From Endocalyx cinctus (taxonomy: Eukaryota; Ascomycota; Sordariomycetes; Amphisphaeriales; Apiosporaceae), in contig BCKC01000006.1 of NCBI GenBank assembly GCA_001600455.1, forward strand, positions 62,001-126,000: a DNA stretch of 64,000 nt, read 5' to 3'. A program made the position numbers and the translations under genes. Numbering within the stretch: the first letter of the stretch is position 1; every line of letters starts with the position of its first letter. Below the pieces are notes generated by a model. That model was not told the DNA's origin, did not search any database, and worked only from the letters and a program-made list of their open reading frames with translations. This document shows positions 45,552 to 56,670 of the stretch, one piece after another.

Positions 45552-48101
45552 ATGGGAAATTCACAGAGCCGGCACGACGCGAGGGGCGACCCCCACCCCA
45601 GTGGCTCAGCTGGCCATCATACCGACCAGTACGACCGATCAAGACGTGCTACCCGCAGTGAACTTTCGGCATTGGGGCTTGGCTTGGTTTCCAGCAGTAA
45701 TGGAGGTTCTAGTTCCAGAAGAGACGATGTCCCTTTCGAGAGACGCGAAACAAAACAAGAGAGGGAGGCGAGAAAACGAGAAAAGCAACGAATAGAGAGG
45801 CTCAGGGAACGTGAGAGAAGTATGAGAGAAGAGCACGTCGATGGCGGCTATCTCGTTACTATGGGTGTGTACACTGCCGCCGAAGATTTTGATAAACCCA
45901 TAGTTCGTCAATTACAGGTATGTCTTCTCTTTATTCTCAAATATCTGTCATCCTTAACCGAGAGCGCTTCAATACCATCCGTACGCACTTCCGACGACGA
46001 GGATCTTTGTCTACATTGCCGCCATCTTTGGTCATTTGTAACTAATAATTCGAACCTTATTCTCTAGATTGAACGAAGGTTAGCACCTTTCTGGCGCGGA
46101 CTCGATGATTTCAACGAAAGCTGGGCTGAGCACCAGATAGTCGCTGCCGCTCGCGGCCTCGAAATTCCTCCCGCTGATCAAGTCCCTGAAGGTCTGCTCC
46201 CACAGCGGAGACCCGCGGATATGAATAGTCTCACCGTCCCAATGGGTTCTCGAACCCTCTCCTTATCTAGCGACAAGACTGGCTCGAATCCTAATTCTTC
46301 TTTACCCTCTCCGACATCACCGACCGGACCCAAAGCTACCGCTTCTTCAAAGCCTCGCAAGGGTTTAGTGGCGGCTCTGAATCTTTCGAGAAATAGCTCG
46401 CACGTAGACGTTGTTCCTCGCGAGGTAAATCTCCCTCACGACCCATTCGTTAACGGCCAGCCTCTTGAAGTTTTTCTTTATAAAGATGGCATCGAGTGCC
46501 CCCTTTGCCTCTTATATTACCCCCCGTACCTAAATCGCACTAGATGTTGCTCCCAGATTATCTGCAGCGAATGTTTTGTGCAGATCAAACGACCCGACCC
46601 TCACCTCCCAGAACACCATGGCGAAGAAACCGAGTCCACAAACCAAAATAACCTCGAAGAGAATCCCGAAGAGCTCATAATGGAACCAGCAAAGTGTCCT
46701 TACTGTACGCAGACCGAGTTTGGAGTCACGTACGAACCCCCACCTTTCCGCAGAGGTCTAACTCACACCGCAAACACACCCGGACTCGGTACTATGAGCA
46801 CCGCCATGTCGTCAACTAGCTCTATCAACTCGGCGCTTTCGCCAACCACTGCCGGACCAAGTGCTGCCAATCGGAGGAGGACTCAAAGTGTGTCGGCAAA
46901 CTCCCCAGGGGTTATAAGTACCGATCGCGTCCGGCCGGATTGGAGTGCAAAACTAATGGCAGCCCGTGCGCATCAGCGCAGGAGAGCCGCGGCTGCTGAC
47001 GCTCTCCACCACGCCGCCTTCGTTATGGGCAATCAAGAGCCTCGTAGTAGTTTCTTTGGTCGAGCTAGAGGTTTCAGTCGTAGGGGTAGTTCCCTGGCTT
47101 CACCTGGTGGTCCCGCGTCCCCCGATAGTGCTGGAAACAATATGGAGCCTGGTCCTCGTACTTCATCGGCCCAAAACCCTCTGGGCACTGAAAGGATAGA
47201 TCGGGTTCATCTCGAGAACCTTATGATGGCAGAAGCGATTAGATTAAGCCTCGCGGACGAGGAGCAACGGCGTAAGAAGGCCGAAAAGGAGGCCCGCAAG
47301 GAGGCTAAGAAGCGGGAGAAGGAGGAACGAAAGGCAGTTAAAAAAGGAAATGTCTACGGAAGCGGTAGTGCTGCCAGCGTCAGCTCTCTCACCCTCGGGA
47401 TGGGCCGGAAACGTGGGAATAGTATCGCGAGCAGTCTCCGCGTCGAGGCTAGCGTTGCGGCTGCTATCGCATCGCCTTCGGGTGCCACGGCTACGGCTAA
47501 TACTAATCTGCCTGAATCTGCTGGTCCTGTTGGCGAGATCTCTTCGGGTGCGGCTGCTAATCCTGCCGGTCCTACCTCTGCCCCAGAGTTGAACCCAATG
47601 GACAAAGGGAAGGGAAAAGCAGTTGAGCACGGAGAGGGCGGAGACACGCAGACAAGCGAGACTAGCGGACCATCTTTAGGCATACCGCCTGTTCATATCC
47701 CACGAGGCTCCTCGCATCTTCGCCAGATTAGTAACGCGAGTTCGATCAGCTCTAGTGGTGTTGATAGTATGCCTGGTAGTTACACGGGACGCGCTACGGA
47801 CAGCGAGGACATACGAGCCAGGTATGGCAATGTTGGCGGTCACAGCGAAGATACCGACAGCGCGAACGCTGAGTCCATGTTCAACTTTACAAGTTTAGCT
47901 GAAGTGATGGGGTGCTCCTTCGACGGCGAAACTCAATCTAAGAGTACCAAAGTGGACGAAGACGCCCAAGGTGAGCACGTGGAACATGTTGAGCTACCAA
48001 GGTTGGATACCAGCGAGCGCCCAGCTGCAGGAGAGAGAGAAAATGATGGCTCCTCTCCTCCAGACTTGATGATCACACCGGAAACCCCTGTCCTTCAGTA
48101 G
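45552..48101 (+). CDS. sip5: Sip5-family zinc-finger protein
   Basis: Two exons, 45552-45917 and 46068-48101 (799 aa, phase 0). The start MGNSQSR is a good N-myristoylation site, suggesting membrane association. A basic coiled region ([21 protein letters not shown]) precedes [11 protein letters not shown]. The join gives [20 protein letters not shown]. The zinc module has [32 protein letters not shown] and, after an acidic insert, [20 protein letters not shown], which is the Sip5 signature. The rest is Ser-rich and disordered, with a charged helix ([20 protein letters not shown]). In yeast Sip5 interacts with Snf1 kinase and the Reg1/Glc7 phosphatase, so a link to glucose signalling is inferred from that family. 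Longer than the yeast protein, as filamentous homologs tend to be. Confidence 0.93.
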
Positions 48102-48532
48102 ATTATTTGTATTATTTTTTTCTCCAAGCGAAACGAATTGAAAAGCGTTGTTAGAGTATACTTAAGCTTCTATCAATTTATCAAGACGGCCTGTTTTCAT
48201 CAGCGATAAGGCCTTACCCGTTCTACCCTAATACTTCACTCCCTTAACGAATTGTATCCTCGAGATGATTTATCATATTGAGATTGGGTATGCCTATCAT
48301 GTAGATTGTGGGTAATACATAGCATAGCGCAGAGGCTCCGCCAATATTTCTTGAGATACTAAAGTTCAAGGAACTAAGCTCCGAGTTTTATCACCAATAA
48401 CCTGTAACATGACGCGAAAATGAGCCTGTCATCGGTTGCAGGTTGGATAGATAACGATGGCCTTCTGACCACGTAGTACCGCATCGTGTTTATGTGCTAA
48501 CCTGAGGAAATGCTATCCATGCTACTCGATAT
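48102..48532. other. Spacer between convergent Sip5 and AKR genes
   Basis: 431 bp, 3' flanks only; nothing else seen. Confidence 0.5.
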
Positions 48533-49795
48533 TCATCTGACCGAGCTAACTAGAGCTTCTTCTAATTGTGATTCGATCTGCAGTTTGGAAGAATGTCTAC
48601 TAAGAATACCATCATCGGGTGTAACTCCGATATTCGCCGGCTTACGAGCATTAACGAATCCAGGGTCGGGGCTACTCCAACTATAATTCCGCCAAGTCCC
48701 TAGAATCAACCACATCTTCTGCACAACATCCTGGATTTTGTGGTAACGGTTGATACTCCACTGTCTCTTACTTATCTGTTCCGGGTCGTCGGTCTCGGGC
48801 TCGAGCCCCTCCACCACGCTGTTGAATACTCGATATGTTTCTTCTAACTCGGCTACGTTGGAGATACCCATGACGCTGACACCGATGCGGCTACCGGTTA
48901 GCAGCTTCGGTACAAGACTGCTACCCAAGCACGCACCGGCTCTTGACCAATTGTCCATGGCCCACCGAATCGCGATGACCTCGAGTCTCTCTCCCGCCGC
49001 CGTCGCGGCGGGCACTAGGTCTTGGCAGGCCTTCCTCAGACCTTCGGGGCTTGGATGCCACGTTGCCATGGGTCCCGCGTCGGCTCCCCGGGTCGTCAAC
49101 AAGCCCATGCCCAGCATGCTTGCGTTCAGGACGACATCTACGCCGGCGAGTTGGAATCGTTCGAGCGCGGTGGACTCTAGCGTTGTGTTTTGTATGGTAA
49201 AGTGGCTGTAGCTGAGAACCGCGTCCAAGGGCTCGCCCGTTTGTCGCATCACCATCTCGGCCAGTTCGCAAAGCTTCTCGACGGGGTATCCGCTGATGCC
49301 GACGTAGCGAATGATGCCTTCGTTGCGCAGTCGCCGGAGTTCGTTCACGGCGGCGAGCACTTCGCTCGGCGACACGAATTCCACGTCGTGCATGTAAACG
49401 AGGTCGATGTATTTTGTGTGCAAGCGCTCCAGGCTTCGGTATATCGAGTATCGCACCCAGGCCGGGCTGTAATCAAACTCGTCGCCGGCGATGCGGCCGG
49501 CCTTGGTCACGAGAAAGTACGACGATCGCGGGTGCTTCGACGTGACGGTGGGATGCGATAGCGCGTTGCCGAGTATGATCTCCGAGGGCCCGTAATAAGG
49601 CGACGTGTCGAAGGCGTTGACGCCGAGGTCGAGAGCGCGCGAGACGATGGACGTGGCGGGGAGATCAAACGGGTCCTCCACGTACTGCGTATTAAACGTA
49701 GCCGTGCCCATGATCAGCGGAGGGATGACATCGTGAAGCGGCTGGCGCCACGGCGTCGTCGACGGCGACGGTTCTTCCTGGGTTACGGAACCCAT
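48533..49795 (-). CDS. ARA2: Aldo-keto reductase, D-arabinose/L-galactose dehydrogenase type (Ara2-like)
   Basis: 420 aa, intronless. The start at 49795 (MGSVTQEEPSPS) is preferred; the frame is open further upstream, but that part looks like leader (IILLYIYIHKKLLFFF) and has no ATG. AKR features: IMGTATFN at the barrel entry, NAFDTSPYYGPSEIILG with the catalytic Asp/Tyr pair, YFLVTKAGR with the catalytic Lys, and LVYMHDVEF with the active-site His. The C-terminal cofactor-binding segment includes SRIGVSMGISN-like sequence. Sequence style matches fungal Ara2, which oxidises D-arabinose to the lactone in D-erythroascorbate synthesis, and plant L-galactose dehydrogenase. A sugar dehydrogenase role is likely; the exact substrate is inferred. 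Confidence 0.9.
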   Translation of the reverse strand: MGSVTQEEPSPSTTPWRQPLHDVIPPLIMGTATFNTQYVEDPFDLPATSIVSRALDLGVNAFDTSPYYGPSEIILGNALSHPTVTSKHPRSSYFLVTKAGRIAGDEFDYSPAWVRYSIYRSLERLHTKYIDLVYMHDVEFVSPSEVLAAVNELRRLRNEGIIRYVGISGYPVEKLCELAEMVMRQTGEPLDAVLSYSHFTIQNTTLESTALERFQLAGVDVVLNASMLGMGLLTTRGADAGPMATWHPSPEGLRKACQDLVPAATAAGERLEVIAIRWAMDNWSRAGACLGSSLVPKLLTGSRIGVSVMGISNVAELEETYRVFNSVVEGLEPETDDPEQISKRQWSINRYHKIQDVVQKMWLILGTWRNYSWSSPDPGFVNARKPANIGVTPDDGILSRHSSKLQIESQLEEALVSSVR

Positions 49796-52646
49796 GGTTA
49801 AATTACAAATGCGACGACGGAAGGGTTGGGCTAACTCTGGCGACTCTGCTTGGTTGTCGAAAAAGAACAACAATTTTTTATGTATGTATATATATAAAAG
49901 GATAATTCTAGGAACCGAATTAAGAGGGTTGGTAAATCGCCCAGCGTCTATTTTATCTACATCCGGAACCAGACGAGGAGAAAAGAGTAAATTATTCGAG
50001 GGCAAACAAGATGATGAGGGTCCCTTGCGAGAAATCCGTTACGCCAAGCGGGGCAACTAGGAAGGTCCTTATCTGATAATTCTAGATCGGTTTTTGATCT
50101 TTTCCGAGATTTTGGGAGAAAGGGAGGGTTGTCGTCGAGTGTGATAGGTCATAGACGGGAGAGAGAGGCCGTTAATGACGAGGAGGCATGGTTAGTCATG
50201 ATAGTAATAGTCATGGCTACGGGACCGGGGGGTGGGAATGTTTATAATTACGTTGACGACGAGAGAATGGGGTTTGAACATAGGGGGGGTATTATGAACC
50301 TCGGATGAACTAAAAAAGAAATAAAAAAAAAGGATAGAATATAATGTACCCTCTTATCTTGACTCACATCAATGAATCATCATATTTGAAACGGTAAAAA
50401 CCCGTTGGTTAAGGGGGGGAGATATTCTACAATTGGAATGCCAGAGGCTGAGACTATTATTTTACTGTGATATTATTTTCACATCTCGCCTTGAATCTCT
50501 GTATCAATCTAGAGGGGCACTTGGGAACTAGGTTGGACCCTTCGTGGATCACGACATCCCTGGTAGACTGTAGTAGTATCCCCCGTTTGCTGCGAGAAAA
50601 AGCACGTCATGGCAACCACAGTGCTGCGTTGGACATCCTGAATGGTGGATGCTTATACCGTTGCTCCACCGCATTTTACATGGTTGCATGGTAGTGTCGG
50701 CTTCGTCGGCGATTTTTTTTATTTATTTATTTATATGTATTTTGGTAATATTTTAAGTTTGTTTCCCGTTTGCCGCCTCCTTACCTATTGGGTAAAGCTC
50801 TAGCTCTACGGTAGACGGGATGAAGACGATAAGGGTGATAAAATGGAAAATGTCGGTGACAAGTCTCTATTTTTTTTTTTACGTATGAGATTGGGTTTAT
50901 ATCTCCATATGAAATTGATATCGATAGAATTGAACTCGCAGGTAAGGTACTGTAAGGTAAAAGGTTAAGGTAGTAATTAGAGAAGCAGGTAAATTAATTA
51001 TACTATGTAGATATATCTACACTCATCATCGCGGATCCTTCTATCTTTAGTATATTCTAACAGTAATAAACTCACCGGTCTATTAGTGTACGATAGAAGA
51101 AAGAAAAAAGGTAGACAAGGATCTATATGTATTCTAGAAGTTCTTATCATACTACCCTAGATTTCAAGTAGGTAACAATTTCACTTTCCCCTCCCCATTG
51201 CGTGTGTGCGTGCGTGCCCGCGCGCGCTTTAGTCAGTAGTCGTGGATACATCAGAGATGGATACGACCGGTCACGATGAATCTCCCTCCTCTTGAAAATA
51301 TTATTCATCATACGGAGCTCATAATTTGACGTTTAACATTATTTTCGACCTGTCCACTATGTATTATGAGAATTATGTTCGCCAGTGTAAATTGGGAGGA
51401 CATATATCCATCTACCCATGCACATTAGGTGCTCACCTACGGTCTAGATCTATGTATTACCTAACATTCCAACCTCTACAGTCTCAAGACCTACGATGAA
51501 TATCCATGACATGATTCGCACCTTATTCTAGTGCGTACGAGCTTGAATAGCGAGTTATGGCACGGCGCTCCAATGTGCATTTCAATATAGCCTTGTAGTT
51601 TTGATGCCGCCTACTAGCATATGGACGCTGAGAGTCGTGTGTTTTTTACACGTGCGAAAAATTAAACGTATCTATGGACTTCTCATAGATAAATATCCCA
51701 CGATTCTTTTCTGCTTCCAATTCAGTCATTCATTCCCTGGAATACCGACTACCCTCATACATTCATTCATCTTGCAATATGGGATCCATGTCCGATTTCC
51801 TTTCGGGTATCTTACATTAGCCTGAATATGTCGGACGTTCGCATCCTCGATATCAACTTGACTTTCGATCGTCATAATACAATTTCTCCGAGAAACACAG
51901 GTGAAATAAAGCATCCAAGATATCCAAAATTGGATTATATCATGAAAATCCCCGTCGAATTAGCTCTACTAGGGTATTCCGACTTATTATTTATCCCCCC
52001 AATCCAATCAACGTGAGAATAAATTGCCCCATCTATAACAGAAAGAAGCTACTCTTGGCAATATCGAAGTTGAAGCACGTCTTTTCTTGGACGTCCCTGG
52101 CGTAATTATCCAAAATCTAGGTCAATTCCTCCTCTGATAACAATGCTGTGACGACCCCGGAGTAAAACATGCGCTCTTCCGAAAACCTCTCGAGCTAAGA
52201 TGATTGCTTTGAAGAGAGAGCATCGTGCGTCATTTTCAGGTACCGCGCCACGTGTTTATAACCTTATGCTCCTTGATCTGTGAATACCACTCTGGCTTCA
52301 GGCGAACCAAGGAGGCTTAACTTCGGACTGAATGCGGCTTGAGGTCATGGTAACTCTCTCCGCTCCTATCAGGACAGAGATAATTATGATTATAATCTAC
52401 TTGGCACGTTGATTCCAGGTTGGCTATATTAACCTGGCTACGCCTGCAACGGCGGATGGAGGAATTCCTAAATTAACTAATTACCCCTAACCGTGGTTTT
52501 GCTTTCGTTTTTAGCACCGAGAGCTCTCGACTGATAAAAGCCCCAAAGTTCCCGCTTTCCCTCTAGCTATTTATTTATCTCTCTCTTGACCCTTGCATAG
52601 ATAGACATCTCGAGGCTTAAGAACCTGATTGAATTCTCTCAGCGCA
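49796..52646. other. 2.85-kb divergent spacer between the AKR and AA8 genes
   Basis: No supportable gene. It contains TATATATATA near 49886, short G and T runs, a purine-rich A tract (about 50310-50333) and a GTGTGTGCGTGCGTGC alternating tract (about 51202-51227) that could adopt Z-form DNA. The frames at 51601-52016 lack family features. Confidence 0.5.
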
Positions 52647-53476
52647 ATGAAGTGGTCTTTGTTTTCTACGAGCCTCATCGGCATTGCCGGTTACGGTAAT
52701 CCACCCTTAACAAACACTTCGGGGACGGATGGATACTGTCAGTTACTAACAGCCGTGTAGCCCAGGCACAAACGGACACGACGCCGTTCGTCGACGCAGA
52801 CACGGGCATCACCTTCCAATTGACCACCACCGCCGAAGGGATCAGCTACGGTCTGGCGCTTCCCGACACGGCTAGCGCGGATGCTCCTTACGACGCTATC
52901 ATCCAGGTCATCGCGCCGGTAGAGCTGGGATGGGTCGGATGGGCGTGGGGAGGTGCTATGACGTACAACCCGCTCACTATTGTGTGGGCTGATGGAACTA
53001 ACGTCATGCATTCATCTCGACAAGCACTGTAAGTTGCTAGACATAAAGAAAAGCCTAAGAAGAAAAAGTCAGATCGCTGACGATGGTATCATCATCGCCC
53101 CAGGGGATACTACCTCCCGGCCGCCTACGAGGATGCCACGTATACGGTCATCGAGGCCGGAACCAGCGCCAACGAGACGCACTACAAGTTCACGGCCGTC
53201 TGCCAAGGCTGCACTAGCTGGGAAGATTTCGACGGCGCCGTGACCACCCTCGACGCCGCCGGCAGCTCTTACTTCGCCTACGCCTTCTCCGAGGCGCCGG
53301 TGGAAGAACCAGCGGACCCCGACAGCAGCTTCGGCATCCACGACTCGGTCGGCCACTGGACTCACGACCTCGCGGGCGCCAAGTCGGACCAATTCGCCGA
53401 ATGGGCCGGCGGGAACAGCACCTTCAAGACGTGGAAGATGGGCGGTGTATCGAAAAAGAGAAGCATTCGGGTTTAA
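52647..53476 (+). CDS. Single-domain AA8 (cellobiose dehydrogenase-type) cytochrome b protein, secreted
   Basis: Three exons, 52647-52695, 52761-53028 and 53104-53476 (229 aa; phases 1 and 2). The signal peptide is MKWSLFSTSLIGIAGYAQA. The DOMON/CDH-cytochrome fold is recognisable from TGITFQLTTTAEGISYGLAL, VGWAWGGAMTYNPLTIVWADG (Met83, the expected axial heme ligand) and FGIHDSVGHW (His185, the expected second ligand). The CQGC pair (about residues 145-150) probably forms a disulfide. Known role: AA8 domains pass electrons to lytic polysaccharide monooxygenases or take part in iron reduction. Here the protein stops after the cytochrome, with no flavodehydrogenase, CBM1 or membrane segment, and ends in a short basic tail. 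A stand-alone secreted electron carrier is inferred. Confidence 0.88.
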
Positions 53477-53917
53477 AAATCATTGATTACCCCATATGCT
53501 GCGGAAAGGCGGAGGGGACGGAGAGGGCAATAACTTTAGGGGAAATGACAGAGTCAGTATGTACATAGTCTGAATCAACGGAACCTTCGTAGCAAGGAGG
53601 GATTTTGATTTGAGCATAATTTATAAGTACTTAATTAGATGACTTTTAAAACCTATACTTCTCTGAATTTAAGTAATGAATTGAACAAGACGTACAATTA
53701 AAGTGAGCCGAGGAAGAGTTATACTGCCGATAGAGAAATACCTCGTAAGATGAATAAGCGGTATTCATTTATCGGGTAGACATTTATTTAACCTAGTAAG
53801 TTACCGCGTAGGAAGATTTGGAGGGGCATAACTTACCAACTTCATAACATCTCTATGATCTATGCCAACTGGTTATTGCTTGGGCAGTCGTATATATGTG
53901 TAATATCGATTTAACCA
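53477..53917. other. Intergenic spacer upstream of Arp6
   Basis: 441 bp; no gene or repeat seen. Confidence 0.5.
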
Positions 53918-55315
53918 ATGGCTCCGGCTAAGAAATCGAAAGTTAAGCAACCTTCACCACCATCAAGAACCCTAGTTCTAGACAATGGCGCGTATACGAT
54001 AAAAGCTGGTTTTGTCACTAGTGACAGCGTCGACGAACCACGCGTCATACCGAATTGCATTGCTCGAGACCGCGAAAGACATACATATATTGCCTCTGAT
54101 CTCGACAACTGTAAAGACTTTAGCGAAATAGCGTTCAGAAGACCAGTTGAGAAGGGGTTCATTGTGAATTGGGAAGCTGAAAAAGAAATTTGGGAACATG
54201 AATTTTTCGATGAAAAGGCACCTCAACGTTGTGACCCTAGTGACACTCGACTACTACTCTCCGAACCGCCTAACTCTCTACCCATCCTTCAGTCAAACTG
54301 CGATCAGATAGTCTTTGAAGAATTTGGATTCGCTAGTTACTATCGTGGAATTGGTTGGTTATATGTCCTTGTTTCCTCTCGCCGTGCAAACATTCGTTAA
54401 TCTTAATTCTCTGCAGGTCCAACCTTTAATGCGTATCACGATATACAAGGCATACTTCAGACGCCTCGAAATGCCAACACCTCCCTCCAACTACCCGAAG
54501 AGATTCTCCTTCTGATAGATAGCGGATATTCTCACACCATGATTACTCCCATCTTCCAAGGCAAGCCTATCCATCCTGCTATACGCAGGCTCGAAGTCGG
54601 TGGGAAACTAATGACGAACTATCTGGCACGACTATTATCCCTTCGCCACTATGACATGCGTAACGAAACGTATATTGTAAACGAGATGAAGGAAAATGCT
54701 TGTTATGTCTCCCTTGACTTCAAGAACGACCTTGAAACAACGTGGAAAGGCACTCGCGGCGAGCGGCGAGAATCGTATTTGAATGGTGGCGGTGTTGCGA
54801 AAGATTACGTGCTACCCGATTTCCATTCTAGATCCAAAGGTCTCGTTCGTGATTTTGACCCTATGATGTCGTCAAGAGCGAGAAAACTCGCAGTGGGCGA
54901 AGCGAGCGAAGATGTCTTGACGCTCAGGAACGAGCGTTTTTCTGTCCCGGAACTTCTGTTTCATCCGTCCGACATAGGTATGCGCCAACCTGGTATCGCC
55001 GACCTGGTGATGCAATCCTTACAAGTACTGCCTGTCGGTCTATGGCCCGGTCTTCTAGCGAACATTGTCGTTGTGGGTGGCAACGCATTATTTAGCGGAT
55101 TTGTTGAACGATTACAAAAGGAGATTGTACAGCTTGTTCCGGACGACTGCGTTGTTCGCGTGGCCACGCCAAAGGACCCCATTACATGCACTTGGCGTGG
55201 CGGTGCCAATTTAGCCCGACACGAACATATCAACCGCCTGTCGATAACGAAGCAGCAATACGAAGAATATGGTGCTGCATGGGTTGCTCGTAAATTTGCT
55301 TCTGGATTGGAATAA
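53918..55315 (+). CDS. arp6: Actin-related protein 6 (Arp6)
   Basis: Subunit of the SWR1 chromatin remodeller that deposits H2A.Z, also linked to heterochromatin. Two exons, 53918-54353 and 54417-55315 (444 aa, phase 1). The N-terminus has a basic leader, then the actin-fold phosphate loop TLVLDNGAYTIKAGF. VIPNCIARDR and FRRPVEKGFIVNWEAEKEIW are typical Arp6 strings. The intron joins FASYYRGI to GPTFNAYHDIQ, the expected Arp6 sequence. LLLIDSGYSHTMITPIFQGK is the second phosphate loop, and NIVVVGGNALFSGFVERLQ plus CTWRGGANLARHE close the fold. The length fits Arp6. The donor site is GTTGGT, weaker than most in this window, but it is the only one that keeps the family sequence. Confidence 0.95.
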
Positions 55316-56670
55316 GAGCGGCTCATTGAATAATTCCTCAGCATGATGTTTCTTAAGATCATTTCTACCTCGCTGATTTGCTTCACAGACGCCGGGCTTG
55401 ATCCAAATGTCTCTACTATCTAGCCTCGTCGATTCTCGATCCTGAGATCCTTATTCAGTGGTTATCATGACTACGAATTAGGTAGACGTGATAAAAATAT
55501 GTGACTCCCGACGCATCAAACCATGGGGGGTTGTTCATGGGAAGGATAAATACCCACCTACTGCCACAAACCATACTTACACCGTACAGTACTGTACTAA
55601 CCCGGAGAATTGGCCGGAAGATCCCACCCCGTTAGTAACTGAAAGGAACAATTGCACGAGGTTGCGAATAGTAATTTTGCGGCTCTTCTCGAGCCCTCAG
55701 GCAAGTTATTTTATTCCGAGGATGCTCGAAAAATGACAACTCTTCATATAATGTGTCCCTGGGTCTTGACTATCAAGTGTAGAAACCAGCGTCTCACTAC
55801 CATAAATTCACGTCAACTTGGATGGATCCGTACGAATATTGGCTCCCCTATTCAAAAAATCAAGCGGTGAAGCGTCGTTCTCTAGTCTACACTGAAGGTA
55901 CTCAAGGCGCAAGTTAGATCCACAAGCATCTAGAGACGCCGCATAGGGAACATGACGCTTTGTGATGAATTGATCACCCGATCATCACACTCATTTCCCA
56001 ATTCATGAATCCTGGCTATAGAAGTAGGTTTGATGGTGGAGTAATGTCTTCACCACGCCCCCTGCACCAACATTTATATTGCGCATACAATAATAAAACC
56101 AGAACGATGAAATCACCTCCCAAGCAGTTAGATTCTAGGTAGAAAACATCACAATGACCTCTAGTTAATGGATGCGAAATGATGAGAATCTACTGTAGCA
56201 TATCTACGCATGCAGCTCGTGATCATCACTCAAGCCACTAGGGATGAGACCCCACAAACGCGACAACTTAAATATATGTTTCATTTTGGCTATATTGAGT
56301 AGTGAATTTGGGTATTTTCCTCGTCCTGCTCCCTAGACCTTGTTCTTGCTCAAAATGGTAAACGCCAAATCCCATCTGATGCTTGTTCATTTGAGGATCA
56401 CATACTCCGTATAAATAATCTGAATAAAAAACCTCGCCCAAGCCAGTACATGAACCGGAATTAACATTTAGTGGAGAATAATTTCGAACGCCTTCATCGC
56501 TCCAATTGACAAAAAAAAAACACCTGCGCATGAATGAATTCCAATTTTGACGAGACAGTTGTATGACAATGGCTCGAAACCTCGCTGTTGGGAATGCGGG
56601 CCTGCGTTTGTTAGGTTGTTTGCGTGTAGATGCGCATATCGTAGCGGTATTGATACTTGTCGATGGAGTA
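55316..56670. other. Intergenic spacer between convergent Arp6 and F-box genes
   Basis: About 1.35 kb; TACTCCGTA occurs at 56403-56411. No gene was seen; the minus-strand frame at 56268-56531 would lie in the 3' flank of the F-box gene and has no family features. Confidence 0.5.

Noticed and set aside
49796..50005. N-terminal extension of the AKR to 50005
   Set aside because: It has no ATG of its own and reads as an AT-rich leader; MGSVTQEE at 49795 starts a family-typical protein.
51601..52016. Two adjacent short plus-strand frames in the AKR-AA8 spacer
   Set aside because: No signal peptide, motif or splice pattern joins them into a recognisable protein.
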